DNA from: Halobacillus litoralis
GTDB taxonomy: Bacteria > Bacillota > Bacilli > Bacillales > Halobacillaceae
Direction: 5' to 3'
DNA: 64,000 nucleotides
Assembly (NCBI RefSeq): GCF_009856415.1
Contig: NZ_WMEZ01000006.1
Coordinates: 1 to 64,000 of the forward strand
Under the pieces are notes generated by a model. The model was not told the origin of the DNA and made no database searches. It saw nothing but the letters and a program-made list of their open reading frames with translations. Each line of letters starts with the position of its first letter. The first letter of the stretch is position 1. Of this stretch, positions 41,741 through 51,962 are shown one piece after another. A program made the translations under genes and the position numbers.

Positions 41741-42094
41741 ATGAAAAAAGCTTATCGTATTAAAAAAAATGAAGACTTTCAAAAGGTTTTTCGTCGCGGG
41801 CAGTCGTTCGCCAATCGCCAGTTGGTCCTTTATTATATGAAAAAGGAAGAGCAATCCCATTTTCGCATCGGTTTATCGGTCAGTAAGAAAATCGGTCATG
41901 CGGTCATGCGGAACCAGATCAAGCGGTATCTAAGGCAAGCCTTCCATGAACTGGAGGAAGAGATCCAACCGAATTATGACCTTGTCATCATTGCCCGGAA
42001 ACCGACGAACCAAATGGAATTTCATGAGATAAAGAAAAGCCTGACCCATGTGTTATCACGGTCAAAGCTATTAAATAAAAAAATTCGCACGTAA
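41741..42094 (+). CDS. rnpA: Ribonuclease P protein component
   Basis: The 117-residue basic protein has the RnpA core: [32 protein letters not shown] block ([25 protein letters not shown]) and IIARKP. It binds the RNase P RNA and helps it recognise pre-tRNA leaders. The start at 41741 follows GGAGGGTGTTCG; the frame is open to 41642. It precedes yidC, as is universal. Confidence 0.96.
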   Translation: MKKAYRIKKNEDFQKVFRRGQSFANRQLVLYYMKKEEQSHFRIGLSVSKKIGHAVMRNQIKRYLRQAFHELEEEIQPNYDLVIIARKPTNQMEFHEIKKSLTHVLSRSKLLNKKIRT

Positions 42095-42202
42095 TCATAT
42101 AGAATTATGGTATCAACTAATGCTAAACTTATGATTGTCGTATAGTCATCGGTTTGTATTAAAAAAAGATAGAAGAGCGATTTCAGTAAGGAGGAAGGAA
42201 CG

Positions 42203-42961
42203 TTGCGGAATAAATTACTCATCCTGGTCGCGATGACAGGTGTGCTTACGTTCCTATCCGGGTGTATGGAAGTCAACAAAGAGATCACCTCGGATAGTAC
42301 AGGATTTTGGAATGAATATATTGTATATCCATTATCACAAACATTGTTGTTTTTCGCTGATGCTACGAATGGAAGTTACGGGTTGGCGATTATCATCGTT
42401 ACCATCATCATTCGTCTCCTGCTTTTGCCATTGAACGTCAAACAATTGAAAAGTTCAAAAGCGATGCAGGATATCCAGCCGGAATTGAAAGAACTGAGAG
42501 AAAAGTATTCTTCCAAAGATGCTCAGACACAACAAAAACTTCAACAAGAAACGATGCAGCTTTTCCAGAAAAACGGTGTCAATCCACTCGCGGGTTGTTT
42601 ACCAATCATCGTTCAAATGCCGATTTTGATCGGTTTTTATCATGCAATTATGAGAACAGAAGCTGTTCAAACCCATAACTTCTTATGGCTGGAGCTTGGA
42701 CAAGCCGATCCGTTCTTGGCGATTCTGACAGCAGCAACAACTTTCTTGCAGCAAAAATTAATGATGGCAGGAGGAGCGGCTGCACAGAACCCGCAAATGC
42801 AAATGATGCTATATATCATGCCGTTGATGATCGGTACATTCGCATTCTTCTTCCCATCTGCCCTTGCGTTGTACTGGATTGTCGGTAACGTTGTCATGAT
42901 TCTTCAAACCATTTTCATTCGTAAACCAATGATGAAAGATGAGACAGGAGGAGCAAACTAG
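42203..42961 (+). CDS. yidC: Membrane insertase YidC/SpoIIIJ
   Basis: The 252-residue insertase has a lipoprotein signal ending LTFLSGC (Cys21), then five membrane segments with the conserved Arg-bearing first core helix ([15 protein letters not shown]) and the cytoplasmic hairpin [17 protein letters not shown]. It inserts membrane proteins with or without SecYEG; the SpoIIIJ paralogue is also needed for forespore sigma-G activity. Translation begins at TTG after AAGGAGG. It overlaps jag by 1 base. Confidence 0.95.
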   Translation: MRNKLLILVAMTGVLTFLSGCMEVNKEITSDSTGFWNEYIVYPLSQTLLFFADATNGSYGLAIIIVTIIIRLLLLPLNVKQLKSSKAMQDIQPELKELREKYSSKDAQTQQKLQQETMQLFQKNGVNPLAGCLPIIVQMPILIGFYHAIMRTEAVQTHNFLWLELGQADPFLAILTAATTFLQQKLMMAGGAAAQNPQMQMMLYIMPLMIGTFAFFFPSALALYWIVGNVVMILQTIFIRKPMMKDETGGAN

Positions 42962-43575
42962 TGAAGCAATGGACTGCTACGGGAACCACAGTTGATGAGG
43001 CGATCCAAACAGCACTAGAGCAATTACGCACATCAAGAGATCAAGTCGATGTTGAGATCATTGATGAAGGTAAAAAAGGATTTCTCGGTTTTGGTACGAA
43101 ACCAGCGATAGCAAAAGTGTCTATTAAGAAAAATCCAGTGCAGGACGTCGAAACATTCATCTATGAAGTAGCAGAACAAATGGGCGCTCCTGTCCAGGTG
43201 AAAACAGAGCTCCGTCAGCGCGACATTTATATGGAGCTCGAAGGTGAAAAGATTGCGATGTTGATCGGCAAGCGCGGCCAAACGTTGAATTCGCTTCAAT
43301 ATTTGGCTCAGCTCGTCGTGAACCGCGAGTCCGATGTCTTCTATACCGTCATGTTGGACGCAGAAGGATATCGTGGCCGGAGAAAAGAAACCTTGGAAAA
43401 TCTCGCACATCGATTAGCGGAAAAAGCGGTACGGACCAATCAGGAAGTAAAGCTTGAGCCGATGCCGTCGTATGAAAGAAAAATCATTCACAGTGCGCTG
43501 CAAAACCATAAAAAAGTCGAGACGGATTCTGACGGGAACGATCCCCGCAGACACGTCGTCATTCGACCTCAATAA
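42961..43575 (+). CDS. jag: Jag/KhpB RNA-binding protein
   Basis: The 204-residue protein has an N-terminal Jag domain (KQWTATGTTVDEAIQ...GKKGFLGFG), a KH domain with GKRGQTLNSLQYL and a C-terminal R3H domain (HRLAEKAVRTNQEVKLEPMPSYERKIIH). KhpB partners KhpA in RNA binding and cell-wall control in Gram-positives. It starts at GTG, sharing the G with the yidC stop. A strong terminator follows. Confidence 0.95.
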   Translation: MKQWTATGTTVDEAIQTALEQLRTSRDQVDVEIIDEGKKGFLGFGTKPAIAKVSIKKNPVQDVETFIYEVAEQMGAPVQVKTELRQRDIYMELEGEKIAMLIGKRGQTLNSLQYLAQLVVNRESDVFYTVMLDAEGYRGRRKETLENLAHRLAEKAVRTNQEVKLEPMPSYERKIIHSALQNHKKVETDSDGNDPRRHVVIRPQ

Positions 43576-43585
43576 TGTATTACCC

Positions 43586-43626
43586 ATGCTTCTGTTCATC
43601 TCTCATTGAACAGAAGCATTTTTTAT
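43586..43626 (+). terminator. intrinsic terminator after jag
   Basis: ATGCTTCTGTTCA pairs with TGAACAGAAGCAT (13 bp), followed by TTTTTATT. Confidence 0.95.
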
Positions 43627-43646
43627 TGAACCCTAAATCAACAAAC

Positions 43647-44347
43647 GCTCCCTATTGTTAAGTAATCAGTTTCGAAACTTTTGTTGAGTGGATGGGGGCT
43701 GCGGGGAATGACTCGCTTTCCGCGGGAGCGCGGTGAGCCTCCTCGGACTGCGTCCTGTGGGGTCTCACCATGCACTTTTTTCCTCTTCGTTATCCGGTTC
43801 CGGCGCCGAGCGGCTAGTGAGATTTCCCTCGCTTCTGTACGATAAGTCAACATCGAATCGCTACGCTCTTCGTGTTTCCTTTATCTCCGCCAGCTCAGTC
43901 CAATCCATACGCCGCTGAACGAGGCGCCTGCACACTTAAGGTAGGAGTCTCGCCATTCCCCTCCGCCCCTCTGTCATATAAGTATCTCGAAACCACTTCG
44001 GAATAAGCTGCTTTTTTCACATGATAATTGGATGGGAATCAACTCCTAAGGACGCTATTATGTATACGAAAAGCTTGTTATAGAGCGCTTTATGCCTATA
44101 ACAACTCAATAGTGGAAAGCCCCCTCCCACAGTGAAGGGTTCGTTTCTCTCCTACATCGAATGGGGTGGTTGGGAAGCTGCGAGACTCCCGTGGGAGAAG
44201 GAGATAGGCGAGATCCCGCAGGACGTAGTCCGAGGAAGCTCGGCGCTCCCCCACAGGAAAGCGAGTGGCTTCCCAGCCATCCCTCACGCTCAACATGGCA
44301 ACGAACCCCGAGGCATCTCAAAACTGAGTCCTCAACAATACTGCCAG
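43647..44347. repeat. Composite palindromic repeat E3 (A and B halves)
   Basis: The A half (about 43668-43990) keeps CTCGCTTTCCGCGGGAGC and the far arm CATTCCCCTCCGCCCC, but about 160 foreign-looking bases (43783-43945) are inserted in its loop. The spacer core GTTATAGAGCGCTTTATG (44076-44093) matches E2. The B half (about 44136-44330) is intact, with GGGAAGCTGCGAGACTCC and the far arm GCTTCCCAGCCATCC. Left end GCTCCCTATT and TCAGTTTCGAAAC, right end inverted. Together with DnaA boxes this fills the 1-kb jag-mnmE gap; the open frames here are repeat artefacts. Confidence 0.85.
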
Positions 44348-44412
44348 ATGTTTCAATAAATAGCTGGTGGTCGTATTGTTCCCTGGAATGGTGGGGAAAA
44401 TGATAGGAAGAG

Positions 44413-44539
44413 TTATGCACATGTGGATAACTAAAAGGTACGGAATTAGGGAATATACGTGTTGATATCTTTTCAAAACACGTGGCGGTGTGGTAAGGTA
44501 GTATGTTAGTGACAACAAAAATATTCCTGTTGTGGATAA
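44413..44539. promoter_or_regulatory. DnaA box cluster upstream of mnmE
   Basis: TTATGCACA (44413-44421, one mismatch) abuts an inverted exact TGTGGATAA (44422-44430); another exact TGTGGATAA is at 44531-44539, 37 nt before the likely mnmE start. The back-to-back pair has the same design as 39255-39272 in oriC. Confidence 0.75.
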
Positions 44540-44575
44540 ATATAAATCAAACATTTTTTCAGGAGGTGAGTGCGT

Positions 44576-45952
44576 GTGGAAACAGATACGATAACCGCAA
44601 TTTCGACCCCTATGGGAGAAGGAGCCATTGCTATTGTCCGTTTGAGTGGACCAGAAGCGGTGGGCATTGCTGCGAATCTTTTTAAAGGGAAGGATTTGAA
44701 CCAGGTCGACTCCCACACCATGCATTACGGAAAGATTATTGACCCTGAATCGGGCGAAATGGCGGAAGAAGTGATGGTATCTGTCATGCGTGCCCCGAAA
44801 ACTTTTACAAGAGAAGATATTGTCGAAATCAACTGCCACGGCGGCCTCGTTTCGGTCAACCGTTTATTGGAGATTGTGCTGGCGAGCGGTGCCAGATTGG
44901 CGGAACCCGGAGAATTTACGAAACGTGCCTTCCTGAATGGGCGCATCGACCTTTCTCAAGCGGAAGCGGTCATGGATTTGATTCGTGCGAAAACAGACCG
45001 GGCGATGGATGTCGCGTTGAGACAAATGGACGGCAGGCTATCGAAGCTGATTCAGGAGCTAAGACAAAAGCTTCTCGAAACGCTTGCTCATGTCGAAGTG
45101 AACATCGACTATCCGGAATATGATGACGTCGAAGAGATGTCCCATGAAATGATGGAAGAGAAGACGAAAGAAGTGCACGAAGAAGTCACCCGTATTCTTG
45201 AAACCGCGAAACAAGGGAAGATTTTAAGGGAGGGACTGGGTACGGCGATTATCGGTCGTCCGAACGTCGGAAAATCATCCTTGATGAATGCCCTTGTCCA
45301 TGAAAATAAAGCGATTGTGACAGAGGTGCCAGGTACGACTCGTGATGTGATTGAAGAATACGTCAATGTCCGTGGCGTTCCGCTTCGTCTTGTTGATACG
45401 GCAGGAATCAGGGAAACAGAAGATATCGTAGAAAAGATTGGTGTCGAACGTTCCAGGCAAGTACTGAAAGAAGCTGACCTGATTCTATTTGTGTTAAACT
45501 ATGGGGATGAGCTGAGCGAAGAGGATCAAAAACTTTTCGAGGCGATCCGTGATATGAATATCATCGTCATCGTTAACAAAATGGACTTGGAACAACGTTT
45601 AGACCTTGATCAAGTGAAGGAGTTGGCTGGAGATCATCCTGTGATTACAACATCCTTGATCCGTGAAGAGGGAATCGACCAGTTGGAACAAGCGATTGGC
45701 GATACATTCTTTGAAGGTGATCTTGATGCTGGTGATATGACGTATGTTTCGAATGTCCGTCATGTTCAGTTATTAAAACAAGCGAAACAAGCCCTTGAAG
45801 ATGCCCAAAACGGTATGGAGATGGGAGTTCCGCTTGATGTCGTCCAGATCGATGTTACAAGAACGTGGGAGATTCTCGGAGAGATCGTCGGGGATACGGT
45901 TCACGAAAGCTTGATCGATCAGTTATTCTCGCAATTTTGCTTAGGAAAATAA
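44576..45952 (+). CDS. mnmE: tRNA modification GTPase MnmE
   Basis: The 458-residue protein has the folate-binding N-terminal domain, a helical domain, an inserted G domain ([24 protein letters not shown]) and the C-terminal CLGK motif. With MnmG it installs the carboxymethylaminomethyl group on U34 of several tRNAs. Two GTG codons (44570, 44576) could start; 44576 is 9 nt after AGGAGG and is preferred. DnaA boxes lie just upstream. Confidence 0.96.
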   Translation: METDTITAISTPMGEGAIAIVRLSGPEAVGIAANLFKGKDLNQVDSHTMHYGKIIDPESGEMAEEVMVSVMRAPKTFTREDIVEINCHGGLVSVNRLLEIVLASGARLAEPGEFTKRAFLNGRIDLSQAEAVMDLIRAKTDRAMDVALRQMDGRLSKLIQELRQKLLETLAHVEVNIDYPEYDDVEEMSHEMMEEKTKEVHEEVTRILETAKQGKILREGLGTAIIGRPNVGKSSLMNALVHENKAIVTEVPGTTRDVIEEYVNVRGVPLRLVDTAGIRETEDIVEKIGVERSRQVLKEADLILFVLNYGDELSEEDQKLFEAIRDMNIIVIVNKMDLEQRLDLDQVKELAGDHPVITTSLIREEGIDQLEQAIGDTFFEGDLDAGDMTYVSNVRHVQLLKQAKQALEDAQNGMEMGVPLDVVQIDVTRTWEILGEIVGDTVHESLIDQLFSQFCLGK

Positions 45953-46002
45953 ACGTTCTGTCCGAACGATATTCATTATGATAAAAAAGGAGAGTCATCC
46001 GA

Positions 46003-47892
46003 ATGACATATGATGCAGGGCATTATGATGTAATTGTTATTGGTGCTGGTCATGCCGGAGTAGAAGCAGGTCTTGCAGCTGCGCGCCGTGGAGCGAAAAC
46101 GTTGATGCTGACCTTGAACCTCGACCTCGTTGCCTTTATGCCATGTAACCCGTCCATTGGTGGTCCCGCAAAAGGGATTGTTGTACGTGAAGTGGATGCT
46201 TTAGGTGGCGCTATGGGGCGCGTCATTGATAAAACGCACATCCAAATGCGTCTTTTAAATACAAGAAAAGGCCCAGCGGTACGAGCGTTACGCGCACAAG
46301 CTGACAAACCGCTTTATATTAAAGAAATGAAGCGGGTACTTGAGAACCAGGAGAACTTGACACTTCGTCAGGCGATGGTTGAAAAAGTACTGGTGGAAGA
46401 TAACCAGGTCAAAGGTGTCGTCACCGAAACAAAAGCGGCCTACTACGCCCCGACCGTTATTGTTACGACCGGTACATTCATGCGCGGCCGCGTGATCATC
46501 GGCGACTTGTCGTATGAAAGTGGCCCGAACAACCAGCGTTCAACCGTTTCTCTTTCTGAACAGTTGGAGGAAATGGGTATTGAAATGGTCCGCTTCAAAA
46601 CCGGAACACCGATGCGTGTCAACAGTCACACCATCGACTATTCTAAAACTGAAATTCAGCCAGGAGAAGAGGAGCCGCGTTCCTTTTCTTATGAAACGAC
46701 AGAGTTCATCACCGATCAAATTCCGTGCTGGCTGACGTACACGAATGAAGACACGCATAAAATCATTAATGATAACTTGGGGTTATCTGCAATGTATTCA
46801 GGCGCGATCAAAGGGACTGGGCCACGATATTGTCCATCCATTGAAGATAAAATCGTTCGTTTCAATGACAAACCGCGTCACCAAATTTTCCTTGAACCGG
46901 AAGGAAGAGATACGGAAGAAGTCTATGTCCAAGGCCTTTCCACTTCTCTGCCGGAGTACGTGCAGAATGAAATGATGCGTACCGTTCCAGGTCTTGAAAA
47001 AGCGGAAATCATGCGTGCCGGCTATGCAATTGAATATGATTCTGTCGTGCCGACCCAGTTGTGGCCGACACTTGAAACGAAGCAGATCGAAGGACTGTTT
47101 ACAGCTGGACAGCTTAACGGAACTTCCGGGTACGAAGAAGCCGCCGGACAAGGCTTGATGGCAGGGATTAACGCAGCTGCAAAAGCGCTTGCTCTTGAAC
47201 CATTGATTCTTGACCGTTCTCAAGGTTACATTGGTGTCATGATTGATGACCTTGTGACCAAAGGGACAGGCGAACCGTACCGACTGCTTACGTCCCGAGC
47301 TGAATTCCGTTTGATGCTTCGTCACGATAATGCGGATCTCCGTCTGACAGAAATCGGTTATCAACTCGGTTTAATTCCTGAAGACCGTTATGAGCGCTTC
47401 CAGGAGAAGAAACGTTTGATTGAAGATGAGAAAAAACGTCTCGACAAAGTTATTTTGAAGGAGACGGACGAGGTGCAATCTGTCATTGAAGAAGCGGGTG
47501 GATCAAAGCTGAAAGATGCCATTCGTGCGACTGACTTACTGAAACGTCCAGAAATGAATTACAGTCACTTGGAACGTTTGACTCCGAGCGAGGTTTCCCT
47601 GCCTGACGATGTCAAAGAACAGGTGGAAATCCAGGTGAAATACAGCGGCTATATTAAAAAAGCCCTGGAACAAATCGACCGCATGAAGAAGATGGAGACG
47701 AAGAAAATTCCAGAGGATATTGATTATGATGCGATTCACGGCCTTGCGACAGAAGCTCGTGACCGTCTGAAATCCGTCCGGCCACTATCTGTCGGCCAGG
47801 CTTCCCGCGTATCCGGGGTGAACCCGGCGGACGTTTCCATTCTGCTTGTTTATATTGAACAAGGGAAAATCGCCCGCGTATCTGGGGAATAA
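46003..47892 (+). CDS. mnmG: tRNA uridine 5-carboxymethylaminomethyl modification enzyme MnmG
   Basis: The 629-residue FAD protein has the Rossmann motif [17 protein letters not shown], the signature [13 protein letters not shown] and the second signature [17 protein letters not shown]. It partners MnmE in U34 modification. AAAAGGAGAG precedes the ATG. Spacing of 50 bp to mnmE and 17 bp to rsmG suggests a single mnmE-mnmG-rsmG transcript, as in B. subtilis. Confidence 0.98.
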   Translation: MTYDAGHYDVIVIGAGHAGVEAGLAAARRGAKTLMLTLNLDLVAFMPCNPSIGGPAKGIVVREVDALGGAMGRVIDKTHIQMRLLNTRKGPAVRALRAQADKPLYIKEMKRVLENQENLTLRQAMVEKVLVEDNQVKGVVTETKAAYYAPTVIVTTGTFMRGRVIIGDLSYESGPNNQRSTVSLSEQLEEMGIEMVRFKTGTPMRVNSHTIDYSKTEIQPGEEEPRSFSYETTEFITDQIPCWLTYTNEDTHKIINDNLGLSAMYSGAIKGTGPRYCPSIEDKIVRFNDKPRHQIFLEPEGRDTEEVYVQGLSTSLPEYVQNEMMRTVPGLEKAEIMRAGYAIEYDSVVPTQLWPTLETKQIEGLFTAGQLNGTSGYEEAAGQGLMAGINAAAKALALEPLILDRSQGYIGVMIDDLVTKGTGEPYRLLTSRAEFRLMLRHDNADLRLTEIGYQLGLIPEDRYERFQEKKRLIEDEKKRLDKVILKETDEVQSVIEEAGGSKLKDAIRATDLLKRPEMNYSHLERLTPSEVSLPDDVKEQVEIQVKYSGYIKKALEQIDRMKKMETKKIPEDIDYDAIHGLATEARDRLKSVRPLSVGQASRVSGVNPADVSILLVYIEQGKIARVSGE

Positions 47893-47909
47893 TTTGAAAG
47901 GATGGACTT

Positions 47910-48626
47910 ATGGATATCAATACCTTTCTTAAAGCATTACAGGAACATGGCATAGAGCTCGACGATCAACAGCAGCGTCAGTTTAAAAAGTATTTTGACA
48001 TTCTTGTCGAGTGGAATGAAAAAATGAATCTTACGGCAATTACTGATCAAGAAGGCGTCTATTTGAAACACTTTTATGATTCATTGACGGCTGCCTTCTA
48101 CTATGACTTTAATCGACCGCTCCGCATTTGTGATGTCGGAGCGGGGGCCGGTTTTCCGAGCTTACCTTTGAAAATCGTCTTTCCTCAATTGAAAGTGACG
48201 ATTGTCGATTCTTTGAAAAAACGAATCACATTTTTGAATCACTTAGCCCACGAATTGGAGTTGGATGATGTCGCTTTTTATCATGATCGTGCCGAAAACT
48301 TCGGAAAAAATGCGAATTTCCGTGAAAGTTATGACCTCGTGATGGCACGCGCTGTTGCGCGAATGTCCGTCCTTAGTGAGTTATGTTTGCCGTTGGCTAC
48401 GAAAGGCGGCCGATTCATGGCGATGAAAGGTCCGAACTTGAAGGATGAAATGGAAGACGCAAAGGTCGCGATTCAAACCGTCGGTGGTGAAGTGCTTGAC
48501 GTTCACACGTTTGAATTGCCAGAAGAGGGCAGTGAGCGAAACATCGCCATCATTGAAAAGAGAAGAAAAACACCGAAGAAATACCCGAGAAAAGCCGGAA
48601 CACCCAATAAAACACCGATTCAATAA
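47910..48626 (+). CDS. rsmG: 16S rRNA (guanine-N7) methyltransferase RsmG
   Basis: The 238-residue SAM methyltransferase has the family block [25 protein letters not shown] and SAM motif [17 protein letters not shown]. It methylates G527 of 16S rRNA; loss gives low-level streptomycin resistance. It ends in a basic tail ([14 protein letters not shown]). In B. subtilis noc is next; here a 14-kb block intervenes. Confidence 0.97.
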   Translation: MDINTFLKALQEHGIELDDQQQRQFKKYFDILVEWNEKMNLTAITDQEGVYLKHFYDSLTAAFYYDFNRPLRICDVGAGAGFPSLPLKIVFPQLKVTIVDSLKKRITFLNHLAHELELDDVAFYHDRAENFGKNANFRESYDLVMARAVARMSVLSELCLPLATKGGRFMAMKGPNLKDEMEDAKVAIQTVGGEVLDVHTFELPEEGSERNIAIIEKRRKTPKKYPRKAGTPNKTPIQ

Positions 48627-48633
48627 CATCGTT

Positions 48634-48669
48634 TGCCTCTCTGCCTTTGGTAGAGAGGCAATTTTTTTA
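48634..48669 (+). terminator. intrinsic terminator after rsmG
   Basis: TGCCTCTCT (48634-48642) pairs with AGAGAGGCA (48652-48660), followed by ATTTTTTT. Confidence 0.92.
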
Positions 48670-48749
48670 GGGAATAGGAACGAGGACGTAAACTGCTAGT
48701 TACAGTACATTGAATTAAAGATACAGGACATTTAAGGAGAGGATCAAGA

Positions 48750-49244
48750 ATGGAAATTATTGTGTTATCAGATACGCATATGCCAAAGAAAGCAAAACAG
48801 CTTCCGGAGCGTTTTTTAAAAGAATTGAAGGACGTGGATGTCATTATTCATGCTGGAGATTGGCAGACTTTAGATCTATATGAAACACTGAAAGACTATG
48901 CCCCTGTCTACGGTGTATATGGCAATGTGGATGGAAAAGAGATCCAAAACAAATTTCCGGCAAAACAAATGCTGGAATGGGAAGGGTACCGGATCGGACT
49001 AATCCATGGCCACGGAGAGAAAAAGACGACGGAAAAACGTGCGCTGGAAGCCTTCGTGGAAGATGACGTGGATGTGCTCATTTACGGCCACTCTCACATA
49101 CCAGTCCTGCGTTATTTTAAGAAAACACTATTGTTCAATCCGGGCTCTCTTACTGATAAAAGGCGCGTGCCTATGTACTCATTTGGGAAACTTTCTTTGA
49201 CGGAAAAAGGAATTCATGCGGAACATATCTTTTTTGTTGACTGA
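48750..49244 (+). CDS. YfcE-type metallophosphoesterase
   Basis: The 164-residue calcineurin-like phosphoesterase has all metal-site motifs: SDTHMP (7-12), HAGDW, GNVDG, HGHGEK and GHSH. It is closest to the YfcE/MJ0936 group of small phosphodiesterases, whose natural substrates are unknown. AAGGAGAGGATCAAGA precedes the ATG. It is the first gene of the block separating rsmG from noc and is separate from the next gene by a 111-bp promoter region. Confidence 0.92.
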   Translation: MEIIVLSDTHMPKKAKQLPERFLKELKDVDVIIHAGDWQTLDLYETLKDYAPVYGVYGNVDGKEIQNKFPAKQMLEWEGYRIGLIHGHGEKKTTEKRALEAFVEDDVDVLIYGHSHIPVLRYFKKTLLFNPGSLTDKRRVPMYSFGKLSLTEKGIHAEHIFFVD

Positions 49245-49321
49245 TGAAAATTAATTTCATATAAAATATTATTATAATGAAAGGAATTTCCCCTCTTGTT
49301 ATCGAAAGGTATATAGGAGAA

Positions 49322-49335
49322 TGTAAACGCTATCG
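49322..49335 (+). promoter_or_regulatory. CcpA cre operator upstream of the KduD-like gene
   Basis: TGTAAACGCTATCG fits the cre consensus TGWAANCGNTNWCA at 13 of 14 positions and lies 21 nt before the start codon, suggesting glucose repression. Confidence 0.65.
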
Positions 49336-49355
49336 TAGTGTGAAAGGGGATTGAA

Positions 49356-50117
49356 ATGTCAGAGAATTTATTTCGTTTAGATGGAAAAATAGCAGCCGTT
49401 ACTGGTGGAACTAGAGGAATCGGTCGTGCTGTGGCGATCGGTCTTGCTGAAGCTGGAGCCGATGTTGCTTTGTTACAGAGAAACACATCACAAATCGATG
49501 TCAAAGAAGAAATTGAAGGTTATGGCCGCACCTGCCACATCATTCCGTGTGATTTGAATGATAAAGAGCAAGTGAAAAAGGCGATTCCATCCGTGGTGGA
49601 AGCGTTCGGTCGTGTGGATATTCTAGTGAATGCAGCAGGGATCCAAAGGCGTTCGGATGCTGTTGAATTTTCCGAGGAGGATTGGGATGATGTCCTGAAT
49701 ATTAATCTAAAAACGACGTGGATTCTCTGTCAGCAAGCAGGACGTTATATGGTGCCGAACAAGAGCGGGAAAATCATCAATTTCGCTTCCTTGCTGTCCT
49801 ACCAGGGAGGAATTCGTGTACCTGCTTATGCGGCTTCCAAAGGTGGTGTTTCCCAGTTGACGAAAGCCTTATCCAATGAATGGGCGAAAGAAGGAGTCAA
49901 TGTTAACAGTGTCGTGCCTGGCTATATCGCGACAGACATGAATACTGCGCTTATCCAAGATGAAGATAGAAATAAACAAATCCTTGATCGAATTCCAGCT
50001 GGCGACTGGGGGAAACCGGAAGACTTCGTTGGTGCTGTCGTTTTTCTTTCTTCTGATGCCTCCCGTTATGTTCACGGACATCAATTGGCCATAGACGGTG
50101 GCTGGTTAGGAAGATAA
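49356..50117 (+). CDS. SDR oxidoreductase, probable 2-deoxy-D-gluconate 3-dehydrogenase (KduD-like)
   Basis: The 253-residue short-chain dehydrogenase has TGGTRGIG (NAD-binding), NAAG, the Ser/Tyr/Lys catalytic set (NFASLLSYQGG, YAASKGG) and the C-terminal VHGHQLAIDGGWLGR that is characteristic of KduD/GNO enzymes of pectin or gluconate breakdown. No kduI or uronate genes are nearby. The upstream cre site supports a sugar-catabolic role. Confidence 0.85.
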   Translation: MSENLFRLDGKIAAVTGGTRGIGRAVAIGLAEAGADVALLQRNTSQIDVKEEIEGYGRTCHIIPCDLNDKEQVKKAIPSVVEAFGRVDILVNAAGIQRRSDAVEFSEEDWDDVLNINLKTTWILCQQAGRYMVPNKSGKIINFASLLSYQGGIRVPAYAASKGGVSQLTKALSNEWAKEGVNVNSVVPGYIATDMNTALIQDEDRNKQILDRIPAGDWGKPEDFVGAVVFLSSDASRYVHGHQLAIDGGWLGR

Positions 50118-50156
50118 AAAAATCCCGCTCCTTTTATGAGGAAGCGGGATTTTTTT
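50114..50156. terminator. bidirectional terminator between KduD-like and Nei genes
   Basis: AATCCCGCT pairs with AGCGGGATT, with A/T runs on both sides. It covers the stop codon of the convergent glycosylase gene. Confidence 0.92.
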
Positions 50157-50967
50157 GGCATGTCGGGCAGTAATAACAACGCCGGGAAGCGGCACGGAAC
50201 TTGATGATTTCTGTTCCGTCAATCCGGCACAGCTGGCCTTCACGGTTAAAGACCCAATGTCTGTATTCATAGCGCTTTTTGCCTTCCTTTTTCAATTTTT
50301 CCGCAAGCGCTGGATCGTTTGTAATGCCTTTGTTTTCGTAGGAGCGCCACATCAGATCGATGCACGCTTTTGCTGCAAGGTAGAGCTGTTCCTTTGTGCA
50401 ATCGATTGGTCTTGAGAATGGGGAAATCCCGGCAACGAATAATATTTCACTGCGCAAGTAATTCCCAATACCACCGATGAATCCCTGATCCAGGAGGAGA
50501 GAGGTCCACTTTCTTCGTAGAAATCTCTTTTCCTGGAAACGTGCAAGAAGATCCTCTGGCGTCACATCTTCACTTAAGAGATCGGGCCCTACTTTTGAAA
50601 GAAACGGGTGCTCTTCTTCTTCTCCATCTTTTAGTACTTCAATATCTGATGCACTGTAAAGAAGGGCGGATTTCTTTTCATTATGAAGTGCGAGCCGCAA
50701 TTGTCTGTTCGTTTTCGGGTAGTTGTAGGCGTTTCTGATGTACCATTTTCCGTACAATTGGTTATGCGAATAAATGACCTGGTCATGATCGAAGCGGATG
50801 AGCATCGCTTTTCCTTTGGTGTCGACCCGTGTCACTTTGGATCCACGCAGGATTTCTTCATACCCTTGTAAATGGTCAAAGGCAAAACTGATATCGATGA
50901 TGGTTTTGTTTTTTAATGCTTTTTCTACCGAATCTGCGGCCCGTCTGATTTCTGGTCCTTCTGGCAT
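50134..50967 (-). CDS. Fpg/Nei family DNA glycosylase, endonuclease VIII-like
   Basis: The 277-residue protein starts MPEGPEIRRAAD, where the N-terminal Pro2-Glu3 pair is the bifunctional glycosylase active site and RRAAD is typical of Nei. The helix-two-turn-helix (DQGFIGGIGNYLRSEILF) is intact. The zinc finger is odd: the first pair reads CRID (Cys247) instead of CxxC, and the second CYYCPTC (264, 267, 270) has an extra Cys that may replace it. It removes oxidised bases. It is next to spore-repair genes, a possible functional link. Confidence 0.9.
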   Translation of the reverse strand: MPEGPEIRRAADSVEKALKNKTIIDISFAFDHLQGYEEILRGSKVTRVDTKGKAMLIRFDHDQVIYSHNQLYGKWYIRNAYNYPKTNRQLRLALHNEKKSALLYSASDIEVLKDGEEEEHPFLSKVGPDLLSEDVTPEDLLARFQEKRFLRRKWTSLLLDQGFIGGIGNYLRSEILFVAGISPFSRPIDCTKEQLYLAAKACIDLMWRSYENKGITNDPALAEKLKKEGKKRYEYRHWVFNREGQLCRIDGTEIIKFRAASRRCYYCPTCQKNPASS

Positions 50968-50985
50968 CTGTTTCGTTCCTTTCGA

Positions 50986-51855
50986 TCAGCTGGATGTAAA
51001 CATTCCACCGTTGATATGGATGAACTGGCCTGTGATGTAGGTTGAATCGTCGGAAGCAAGCAGGACGTAGCTTCCCACGTGCTCTACTGGCTGTCCTGGA
51101 CGTCCCATTGGAGTGTTTGTACCGAACTCTTCGACTTTATCTTCTGGGAAAGTAGCCGGGATGAGTGGTGTCCAAATCGGCCCTGGAGCTATACCATTGA
51201 CACGTATACCTTTGTTCACTAATTGCTTCGCCATGGAGCGGGTGAAAGCGACGACGGCTCCTTTCGTTGCTGTGTAATCGACAAGCTCGGGGTTGCCGAC
51301 ATACGGATTGACGGATGCTGTATTAATAATGGCACTTCCCGGTTTCAAATGAGGGATGGCCGCTTTCGTCAAATGGAACATAGAAAAAATGTTCGTTCGG
51401 AAGGTGCTCTCCAGTTGTTCGGTCGAAATGTTCAGTAAATCATCTGTCGGGTGTTGTTCGGCAGCGTTATTGACGAGAATATCCAGTCTACCAAGTTCGT
51501 TCACTGTGCGTTCGACCGCTGTTTTGCATATGTTCTCATCCCCAACGTCTCCAGGGATCAAGATGGCACGCCGGCCTTCCTCTTCGACCTTCTTCTTTGT
51601 ATATTCGGCATCTTCATGTTCCTCTAAATAAGAAATGGCAACGTCGGCACCTTCTTTTGCGTAGCCGATGGCGACGGAGCGCCCGATGCCGCTGTCACCA
51701 CCGGTAATCAAGGCGACTTTCCCGACTAATTTACTTCCACTTGTGTAGTCTTCATCTGCTTGTAGGGGAAGGGGGTTCATTTGTTTCTCTACCCCTGGCT
51801 GCGTGGATTGTTCTTGTCCTGGTTGGCCGTCTGTTTGTCGTTGTTCTCTATTCAT
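50986..51855 (-). CDS. SDR oxidoreductase, YhxC/YdaD general-stress type
   Basis: The 289-residue dehydrogenase has a Gln-rich N-terminal extension (about 1-45) ahead of the SDR fold, TGGDSGIGRSVAIGYAKEGA, NNAAEQHP and active-site YTATKGA. This extended form is the stress-linked YhxC/YdaD group of Bacillus. Substrate is unknown. The ATG at 51855 has AGGAGGAATCCATTT upstream and is preferred to the frame start at 51894. It lies 18 bp upstream of the Nei-like gene on the same strand and they may be co-transcribed. Confidence 0.9.
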   Translation of the reverse strand: MNREQRQTDGQPGQEQSTQPGVEKQMNPLPLQADEDYTSGSKLVGKVALITGGDSGIGRSVAIGYAKEGADVAISYLEEHEDAEYTKKKVEEEGRRAILIPGDVGDENICKTAVERTVNELGRLDILVNNAAEQHPTDDLLNISTEQLESTFRTNIFSMFHLTKAAIPHLKPGSAIINTASVNPYVGNPELVDYTATKGAVVAFTRSMAKQLVNKGIRVNGIAPGPIWTPLIPATFPEDKVEEFGTNTPMGRPGQPVEHVGSYVLLASDDSTYITGQFIHINGGMFTSS

Positions 51856-51929
51856 AAATGGATTCCTCCTCAAATCATGTTTGTTTGATGTCATTCCACC
51901 ATTTGGGAAAAATCAAACAAACATAATAA

Positions 51930-51962
51930 AAACCCCTTCATGGTAAGAGCTATGAGGGGGTT
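51930..51962 (-). terminator. intrinsic terminator after the 155-aa membrane gene
   Basis: AACCCCTTCAT pairs with ATGAGGGGGTT; the minus strand continues TTTTATTATG. Confidence 0.8.
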
